From the NCBI RefSeq assembly GCF_014904705.1, contig NZ_JACZCQ010000016.1:31144-95143 (forward strand): 64,000 nucleotides of DNA, read 5' to 3'. This stretch comes from Nisaea sediminum. Its GTDB lineage: Bacteria; Pseudomonadota; Alphaproteobacteria; Thalassobaculales; Thalassobaculaceae. The notes below the pieces were generated by a model. That model did not search any database and was not told the origin of the DNA. It saw only the letters and a list, made by a program, of their open reading frames with translations. The position numbers and the translations under genes were made by a program. Shown in pieces: positions 59,701 through 64,000 of the stretch (position 1 is the stretch's first letter; each line of letters begins with the position of its first letter).

Positions 59701-59908
59701 GATTATCTTGAGTGCGTGTGCAGGATTCTCAGATATTGACGAATACCGAACACAATTAGGTACTGCCGCAAGAAGGCTTGCACTCATTTGCAAGCCCGGT
59801 GAAGAACTCTCTGACCTAAATGCTGTTTTCCGGGTTCTAAGAAAACTTTCCAAGGAGCTTGATCCGTATCTAGCGCCAGCGCGAGCAGTCTCAAATTGTA
59901 AGAAATGA
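53756..59908 (+). CDS. 2050-residue conflict protein: restriction-type nuclease, helical repeats, PIN-like region
   Basis: The N-terminus (about 1-130) is a PD-(D/E)xK-type restriction domain: E17/E20, GQGQDGVDVVG with D49, and IQCK (Q65, K67), then a Rossmann-like YIIVATSKDD. Residues about 250-880 are helical, TPR-like repeats. Residues about 910-1230 hold PIN-like pieces (VAFDISALISLHHLGLLE near 913, YLDDIAVTYL near 1088, ADAVVVDDRYLNH near 1195). The C-terminal 800 residues are unrecognised and largely helical. No NTPase motif is visible, so it is not an Avs-type STAND protein. It resembles the TPR-GreAB-C-PIN type conflict proteins known from comparative genomics, with an added nuclease; an anti-phage role is inferred. 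It stands as a single gene, convergent to the ATPase-HNH pair. Confidence 0.8.
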   Translation: MAGYKATEIRKPSNDKEFEENCVVLFREILSDPHVKTVGTSGQGQDGVDVVGNRFSDPEHIVGIQCKLKTGKSRLHESEVKEEVKKALKYTPPLREYIIVATSKDDTKLDQLAQRLAIEQERAGRSLRITVWGWDTLCQKINQHDAAKEAFDPGHSPAIAANTKRLEAIEANQAKAATSSQIDQLSRKLDSQLPPMAGVLSEEYANKTAQRELRDILIKRGFVGSDTGSELAKLAERVISGDLALTSDRLRAEISDRAVRANWTDTPIEQLKFWLESSARLDPNRDLTIARALLKAAEGSSDEALRALRSRLDPDSRAALMGVLDQTHGQGHGLNWVLDQELSSSDLSPMGIHNVLVQLSLNERFDAAIEFINDVPEPYFEEAPVLLLIRSELRLASILPRDRRRIIFKGLPIALSRIGFEPGPRGQTTLKEALGDLYRLERFLDGFSIDVIPQYVENLILWISLENEETRDAALDRLKAELSDPNRTYSRVGFALSYGVPFDQDALMRSLSAQKSVGGWTEDQTTAVIAIAVHAENAEKICNLFDLHGEEILKSEAIGKSLIWRLRIEALARCSRFGEAYELLKNEASKVFDPSDASEILDLIESIENKDEIGRLRHRYEKEKNTTDLRLLIEQLKLNGEKSDLAHFTLILANETNGYDDFSTALKCLYDDERFEDAILLCDKFDAFIQNSIELRLIKGWALCRLGRVMEAREISRSIPLDAGSGSARELAIMTAVESGDWGDLQRILAHEAARSNELPINDLIRLSLFAHELDSHYVNHFRDAALTREPENPEVNLSAYRLAIVRGTEAETDWLEKAIQTSGPDGPVQRVSIKEMLERLPQWNDRSRNIEEKLQRAEIPCFIAASAVNRQILDRTLGQAIRNLERDQSLVPYPVFAAAGHGRMCDLSNIDTVAFDISALISLHHLGLLERALKSVQTPLIAPSTLHLLLLERQRLNDYQRSQVKKAERLLSLVNNRELKEMQLSSTPSIAQAAEISDDLAAMIAAADQDGGLVVTRAPIPKRGSLLEECVDVSVFPSVLTDTHSVLTFLRSKGAIEEKIDEAATHYLSNVDVGWPSPLAISDKQNIYLDDIAVTYLDFVGILHPLTRFVKAVYIHPDIVRLARDTIKYQAQTSQLVKAIDEIREIIQRLLDSRKLNFTSRRLSSGEDSDGDLAEASPTPTMDLLSDVSGADAVVVDDRYLNHSPTWTDRKGHTCNTSNVFDVIDLVFTGKPSGAPDQKARWQSRQNLRKAGFYAAPLETDELLAKILAAPIAEGQLVETLELRAIRDSILLPLMTPCFAPIDRPWFDNVRMAVVQALRSVWTEPHDLDHAIARSDWMFDLLPVPTEWIHDPTNADHWRVAEAQTAGQLGAITVSINLQGERRAAFHQWVSQRITSSLRRYRGHIWNTLLEFTKNMIEQHSNDLAKDIEQSSTQMAALFLLDSIPIEMREELLSDSALCKRLNIDTTTFVNLSSGIKITQNELFRAAQNAVDNKKTAKINLSNGKTIHAQVRCRDGRTAEIKIKGIWFTLDDVAPASRKAIIRQTAIGRLLAEFPLSELDENFWRDAGQKGALTSDLFFKFKQSVSSTPEALHRFIQSTTTFSSENLVPENLSYCSALLALPTDGASFEDYIVGPLRLERESLIKRHPQVALRRIAFSSIADALVPHDLLDGYGFDDISDLLDADDPFSLIFGFQICAARLEIDPRYEELGSKFLHKAIADEAALTRCQIASGVSILAMQHLAENPEHSGFPVFWRRLLALTHAGLVTDAMNGIKDGSGFFDWVIQGNAFEYVWLSLLDRQSAPRWKSDWILPEQLYAETIGRAVNAFGRLPQDQQPAEWKSILTSAVKASEGKPKSGYHFFPGPLDEFIEHPTEKLPDEMLQSIKDGMASAQPINDVPGLMHIAYTSKPPADLLSCIVERVKGNRDKPLGENDFELWLLEIFAHISGTTKSEELASAVMERCFDEATSFEPRTNATGLFAIILSACAGFSDIDEYRTQLGTAARRLALICKPGEELSDLNAVFRVLRKLSKELDPYLAPARAVSNCKK

Positions 59909-59978
59909 CGCGCAGAAAGGCCTCAAATATCTAAACGGTATATCTGGAAATAGAGATAATTGGCTCAAGTCAAAGCCA

Positions 59979-60821
59979 CTACTCGGTCCGAAAGCCGCCT
60001 CGACAATACCAATCTGACTGGGCCAAGGCGTCATACAAAGCCGCCCTCCACGAGTTTAAATTAGCTCTGCGACGCGAACGGCATTGCGTAGATAGGTGGG
60101 CTGAAACAGCAGCTTCTCCGCCCGCGTCAAAAACTTCGATAAGGGCATCTTCAATATCAGCGATCTCTTCTGCTGCTGCATCTGAATAGACACGGTCAAG
60201 CTCAAGGTGTGCAAACTGCTTCTCCACGCGGGCGAGCAAGTCGCTATCAAGATTGGGAGCCCCTACTCTAAAGGTAGCGGCTGCTGGCGTCGTACGCTCG
60301 ATATCGGCGACCAGCCAAGTTACGTGGTTAACATGCTCGAAATAAGGGTGAAGAAAGCCATCATCGGAGCAAGTTGGAAATGCATCGTCTTTTTTCTTGT
60401 TACATCGGTCGCAACAACCAACGAGGTTCATTGGTTTTACGGAAAACTCGGGATAGACGGCTTTTGGCAAAATATGGTCCAAAGATTCTATCGAACCAAA
60501 ATTGCAGTAAGGACAACGATTGTTCTTTGGTAAAATCATCAGGGCGTCATAGATGGCACGTGCGGGCACACCTTTGCGAGCCATCCGGAGCGTATAATTC
60601 TTGATAAGATCTTTTCCTTCGACATTCCCTACTCCAGAGGTGTGCGAAGAAATTAGATGCATTTCACCGTCTTCAGCCAGGCTGTCATAATCATCCGATA
60701 GATCCAGAATATCTTGCCGGATGCCTGCCATACGGCCTCTAAGATCTCTATTCCGGATCAGCCCTGTGCATTCATCGAACGTGTCACCAACGTCAAATGT
60801 TGGCTGTCTAACCTCCCACAT
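59979..60821 (-). CDS. HNH endonuclease, PtuB-like partner of the ATPase
   Basis: A 280-residue protein with a zinc-supported HNH fold in the middle: CPYC (103-106), LDHILPKAVYPEF with the catalytic D115-H116, N132 and CDRCNKK (137-143). HNH nucleases of this form pair with RecF-like ATPases in Septu-type defence. The ATG overlaps the TAA stop of the ATPase gene by one base, so the nuclease is made with it. Flanking helical regions may contact the ATPase. Assignment to Septu is by layout and motif; the ATPase differs from classical PtuA. Confidence 0.85.
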   Translation of the reverse strand: MWEVRQPTFDVGDTFDECTGLIRNRDLRGRMAGIRQDILDLSDDYDSLAEDGEMHLISSHTSGVGNVEGKDLIKNYTLRMARKGVPARAIYDALMILPKNNRCPYCNFGSIESLDHILPKAVYPEFSVKPMNLVGCCDRCNKKKDDAFPTCSDDGFLHPYFEHVNHVTWLVADIERTTPAAATFRVGAPNLDSDLLARVEKQFAHLELDRVYSDAAAEEIADIEDALIEVFDAGGEAAVSAHLSTQCRSRRRANLNSWRAALYDALAQSDWYCRGGFRTE

Positions 60822-62386
60822 TAGTCGCGCCCTCGACGTTCGCGCTGCGCTAACATCGCACGGATCAATGCTTGGCCCTGGGCGCCAATTTCATCATCGA
60901 ACTCGCTCATAACCGCCTGAAATGAATCATGCCGGCCAACGACTTCACGTATCATTTTATGGAAGCCTGATCGGTCCACCTCCAACCCGAACACTTCTCG
61001 GGTTAGGACGCTAACCGTTTCAGCAAAAGTTTCTATCTCAGGTCGATCGGCCGCAGACGATAATCCATGCCGTGAAATCTTCCAAACACATGACGCCGGC
61101 ACCTCTTGCACCACCACAGGAGAATGTGTGGCGATAATCGCCACACCGTTACGATTAGTGAGCAGATTGGAGAGGGCTCGAACGAATGCGGAAAGGAGAG
61201 GTGGGTGAAGGTGCGCCTCCGGCTCATCCATGAGCACAAGGCTTCTTTCTTCAACCAGCTCAACCAGCTTTGTGATCGTTAACAGCACGATCTTGTGCCC
61301 AGAGCTTAGGTTTTTGTACATGAACTTAGCTCTTTCGAGGAATTCATCTTCATCCTCGATGTCAGCCAGCTCAGCGACCTCGATCTCGCCAAATAGACTG
61401 TCGGTCTCAAGCGTCTCCAGTGCACGTTTCCAACGTTTTCGTCGCAGGCCTCTTGAGCAGATCATTGCACTTTTTGCGAAGTCCGAACTCAAACTCTCGA
61501 TGTTCAGCGTGGTAATTCTTTGTCTATCACCGCTTCCAACGCGCTTGCGCAGGCCGACGTTGGTATATCCAATTATTGCTCTTTGGGCGCGTGGCGTCTC
61601 TTCAATCGAGAGAAAATCATCAAACGCACTAAATGTTACACTCACTAAATTTGCAAAAGTCTCCGTATCTTCACCTAGGAATTCAAAGTCCATTTCTTGA
61701 AATGAAAAAGCTCCATCTCTCCGTCTTGTCGATTTTGGATCAACCAGAGCCCGCGTCATTCCATTTAATAGTCGAGTTTTTCCGACACCATTTCGCCCGA
61801 TTATTATGTGAATGTTATTTGGCGGTGATGCGCCAGGCTCTACTTCAAACTCAAGCTCTACTGGGTCAGTAAGAGATTTCGGCGTTCTAGCCGCTCTATA
61901 AGAAAATTTGTACGGGGTGAGCTCAACACCATCCTGCAAGACAGCTCTGTATTGAATTTCGACTTTGCGCGGTCCTGTTGACCGCATCAAAGATTCCTTC
62001 ATCACCTCTTCTTCGAGTGCTCTAGCATAAAGCTGCTCATCGAAAGCAACATCGCGGAGCGCCTGAAATATCTCATAACGCTCGTTTTCGGGGATTTCCA
62101 TTAAGGCCTGGTAATAGTCGATGTCCTGACCTAGTGAGAAAAATTCTCTCGGTAGACGGTCAAAATTCCTCGGTAGCTTGGGCCGTCTTTGACCTGTCTC
62201 CCAATCAAATTCGCCTATTTTTACCTGACCGATTTCGTGCTTTTTTCCATTTTTATCAAAATAGGTGAAGAAATACATCGTTCGATAAACGAACCAATCG
62301 TTCCAATTATCTTCCCACAAATATCCTTTTGATATCGCATCTTTGGGCGCGTGACGCTCATCATTTGGGACGACTATAAATTTCAT
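60821..62386 (-). CDS. RecF/ABC-type AAA ATPase of a Septu-like defence pair
   Basis: A 521-residue ATPase with Walker A GRNGVGKT (197-204), ABC-like signature NLSSGHK (359-365), Walker B SLVLMDEPEAHLHPP (382-396) and the H-loop ATHSP (H421). These are hallmarks of the RecF/OLD-like ATPase class in PtuA and relatives. Unlike short PtuA, about 190 residues precede the Walker A motif; they are rich in aromatic residues and may sense the trigger. No TOPRIM domain is visible at the C-terminus, so it is not an OLD nuclease; nuclease activity comes from the coupled HNH gene. Confidence 0.86.
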   Translation of the reverse strand: MKFIVVPNDERHAPKDAISKGYLWEDNWNDWFVYRTMYFFTYFDKNGKKHEIGQVKIGEFDWETGQRRPKLPRNFDRLPREFFSLGQDIDYYQALMEIPENERYEIFQALRDVAFDEQLYARALEEEVMKESLMRSTGPRKVEIQYRAVLQDGVELTPYKFSYRAARTPKSLTDPVELEFEVEPGASPPNNIHIIIGRNGVGKTRLLNGMTRALVDPKSTRRRDGAFSFQEMDFEFLGEDTETFANLVSVTFSAFDDFLSIEETPRAQRAIIGYTNVGLRKRVGSGDRQRITTLNIESLSSDFAKSAMICSRGLRRKRWKRALETLETDSLFGEIEVAELADIEDEDEFLERAKFMYKNLSSGHKIVLLTITKLVELVEERSLVLMDEPEAHLHPPLLSAFVRALSNLLTNRNGVAIIATHSPVVVQEVPASCVWKISRHGLSSAADRPEIETFAETVSVLTREVFGLEVDRSGFHKMIREVVGRHDSFQAVMSEFDDEIGAQGQALIRAMLAQRERRGRD

Positions 62387-62577
62387 TTCTTCTTTTCTTT
62401 ATTTTCACAAAGACTAAACGCACATATGTATTTTGAATATAATGCTTTTTTGAAGCTACTTTCAATATGCCTCGTTTTTTAATTTCTTTTCTAACGCACT
62501 TTGATAACGAGGTTGACGCGAATTGTTTAGTCGTCAGATCGACGTTCACCTTGACGATCGTCCATTCTCCTATCCTC

Positions 62578-63774
62578 TCAGGGTCTTTCAACCCGTCGGC
62601 GCGGCGCAAGGCGGTTCACTCCCTCAGTCCGGATCGCCGTCCGGATGTGCGAGGCATAGAACTTCTCGATCATCTCAACGCTGGTGCGGCAGTTCTTGGC
62701 GATCTGGTAGATATCCGCGCCTTCCATAAGGCGGAAGCAGATGTAGGAGTGCCGCAGGCTGTAGGCAGTTCGCCGCTTACCCTCGCGATCGAGCTTCAGA
62801 TCACACTCTGCAAGCACACTGTTGAACGCCTTCTTATGATCTGACGGAAACAGAAGATCTTCCGGCCGCGTCTCGTGCCAATCTTCGCCCTCGCGCCACG
62901 TCAGCTTCCTTTGGCGGTCCCTGAGGCGCTCGAACGGGTGCACGGCATTCGGCATACTCTTGCACCAGCCTTCACCGCGCTTGCCGCGTACCCTGATCTC
63001 CAAAATGAGGTCGCCGCTCCATTCGTCTTTGACGATCTCCACGTCTCTGAACTGAAGCAGCTTCACCTCGTCGGGGCGGAGCCCCGTATTTGCCATTAGA
63101 AGCACATAGTCATGCAATTGCTCGGCGTGCCATCTGTCACGCGTACCTTCTTTAAGCTCCTGCGCCCTCCGGCGCGTGGTCTCGTACAACTGCTTGTACT
63201 CAGCATGACTAAACCATGCCCTGGTCGTGACCTTCGTCTTCGTCCCATAGGGCATGGAAAGATCCGGCAAATACGGCATCCAGCCGTGGCGAAGCCCGGT
63301 CTTCAGGACCTGTCGAAGCGTGACGATCTCATTGTGAACGGTGTTGTGCGCCGGCGGCTTACCGGTAGGGGAGGTTTTCTTACGGTGCACGCGATAGTCC
63401 ATCAGCGTGCCGGCATTGATCCGTGAGAGGCCTATGTCCCCGAAGAAGGGGAGAAGATGAAGGCGGAGCCTGTCTTTATGTCCTTGTACCCACTTCGGGC
63501 TTCTAGTGCCCTCCGTGAGGATCTCGTATTCCTCGATGAACTTAGCGGCGGCTTGACCGAATGTCTTTTCCTTCGGCTTCAGCTCGCCGTTGACCTGCTT
63601 GCCGCGCATTCCGAGGTACCAGTCCTCGGCATAGTCCTTGGCTCGTGCCAGGCTGTCTTCCTTGGTGCTGGTCTTGATGTTGCGCCCCTTAAAACGGGCT
63701 GCGCAGTACCAGTATTGGCTGTTTTCTCGTTTATAGACGCGGACTTTGCCGCCTAAAATCGTGTGAATTGTCAT
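62578..63774 (-). CDS. Tyrosine integrase of the tRNA-fMet element
   Basis: About 398 residues from the ATG giving MTIHTILGG (GTG two codons earlier possible), with GAGGAG upstream. Arm-binding-like N-terminus, core-binding domain (about 70-175) and catalytic domain with TGLRPDEV (Arg), RGKRGEG (Lys), YSLRHSY (second Arg with His) and the nucleophile Tyr in MIEKFYASH. It sits 137 bp from the 3' end of the intact tRNA-fMet gene, as normal for integrases that target tRNA 3' ends, with TGGGCA-type repeats in between. It should catalyse integration and excision at the 45-bp tRNA identity block. Confidence 0.93.
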   Translation of the reverse strand: MTIHTILGGKVRVYKRENSQYWYCAARFKGRNIKTSTKEDSLARAKDYAEDWYLGMRGKQVNGELKPKEKTFGQAAAKFIEEYEILTEGTRSPKWVQGHKDRLRLHLLPFFGDIGLSRINAGTLMDYRVHRKKTSPTGKPPAHNTVHNEIVTLRQVLKTGLRHGWMPYLPDLSMPYGTKTKVTTRAWFSHAEYKQLYETTRRRAQELKEGTRDRWHAEQLHDYVLLMANTGLRPDEVKLLQFRDVEIVKDEWSGDLILEIRVRGKRGEGWCKSMPNAVHPFERLRDRQRKLTWREGEDWHETRPEDLLFPSDHKKAFNSVLAECDLKLDREGKRRTAYSLRHSYICFRLMEGADIYQIAKNCRTSVEMIEKFYASHIRTAIRTEGVNRLAPRRRVERP

Positions 63775-63801
63775 GATCACACTCTCCTCAACTATTAATT
63801 A

Positions 63802-63836
63802 TGGGCATATGGGAAAGTGGGCACAATATGGGCACG
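63802..63836. repeat. Candidate integrase arm-binding repeats, right end
   Basis: TGGGCATA, TGGGAAAG, TGGGCACA and TGGGCACG follow each other within 35 bp between the integrase start and tRNA-fMet. The same set in the same orientation is at 36102-36130. Confidence 0.55.
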
Positions 63837-63860
63837 CCATTCTTGGCCCTAAAATGCAAA

Positions 63861-63892
63861 AACCGCTTAGGGCGGGATACGCCTAAGCGGTT
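63861..63892 (-). terminator. Terminator of the tRNA-fMet gene
   Basis: AACCGCTTAGG and CCTAAGCGGTT around a 10-base loop, followed by a T-run on the minus strand. It differs in sequence from the hairpins at the two tRNA fragments, so the element has brought its own terminator. Confidence 0.8.
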
Positions 63893-63909
63893 GTAATGTT
63901 TGGGGATAT

Positions 63910-63987
<78 letters not shown>

Positions 63988-64000
63988 ATATGGGTGCTGA

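Noticed and set aside
53756..59908. Avs-type STAND NTPase for the 2050-residue protein
   Set aside because: No Walker A or B motif could be found in the sequence, although the N-terminal nuclease domain would fit.
60821..62386. OLD-family (Gabija-like) nuclease
   Set aside because: The ATPase motifs fit, but the C-terminus shows no TOPRIM domain and the coupled gene is an HNH nuclease rather than a UvrD-like helicase.

Overview
The window looks like a high-GC alphaproteobacterial chromosome. Most protein families fit that group, and the initiator tRNA at the right edge has the alphaproteobacterial form (C1 opposite A72, A29:U41). No 16S rRNA or other definitive marker is present, so the genus is left open.

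Region 1 (1-8.8 kb) is a chromosomal catabolic locus. It holds a 3-hydroxyisobutyrate-dehydrogenase-family enzyme, a divergent MurR/RpiR regulator with two operator-like boxes, a PhzS-like FAD monooxygenase, a ribose-type sugar ABC transporter (permease and ATPase on the minus strand, binding protein divergent on the plus strand), a ROK-family regulator and a short-chain dehydrogenase. Together these suggest regulated uptake and oxidation of a sugar or sugar-acid-like compound; the substrate cannot be read from sequence.

Region 2 (8.8-36.0 kb) starts at a 50-nt copy of the 3' part of tRNA-fMet and ends at a second copy. It contains a decayed nucleotidyltransferase-fold gene, a giant RTX protein of about 6580 residues with long recent internal duplications, a small membrane protein, the HlyD and HlyB components of a type I secretion system, and a GT4 glycosyltransferase. 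No TolC-like gene and no integrase are seen here.

Region 3 (36.0-63.99 kb) is an integrated mobilizable element in tRNA-fMet. Its left att copy is at 36003-36047, the intact tRNA is at 63911-63987 with a tyrosine integrase beside it, and TGGGCA-type direct repeats occur at both ends. It has a MobQ relaxase, an RSF1010-like oriT, a VirD4-type coupling protein and ArdA, but no mating-pair genes, so it probably depends on a helper for transfer. The cargo is rich in conflict and defence genes: an AbiE pair with a third overlapping gene carrying an R-x4-H motif, an element-borne initiator tRNA, a frameshifted LA2681-type HEPN gene, a TPR/membrane protein paired with a PP2C phosphatase, a 2050-residue protein with an N-terminal restriction-type nuclease, a helical-repeat region and PIN-like motifs, and a Septu-like ATPase-HNH pair. 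It also carries a small RTX protein, a PhyH-family oxygenase, and a tyrosine recombinase next to two inverted core sites that bound a potentially invertible 188-bp segment.

The most unusual points are the tandem tRNA-fMet insertions with an extra initiator tRNA among RNA-targeting toxins, the possible DNA inversion switch at 52.3-52.6 kb, the AbiE three-gene operon, the 2050-residue nuclease, and the giant RTX gene with its duplications.
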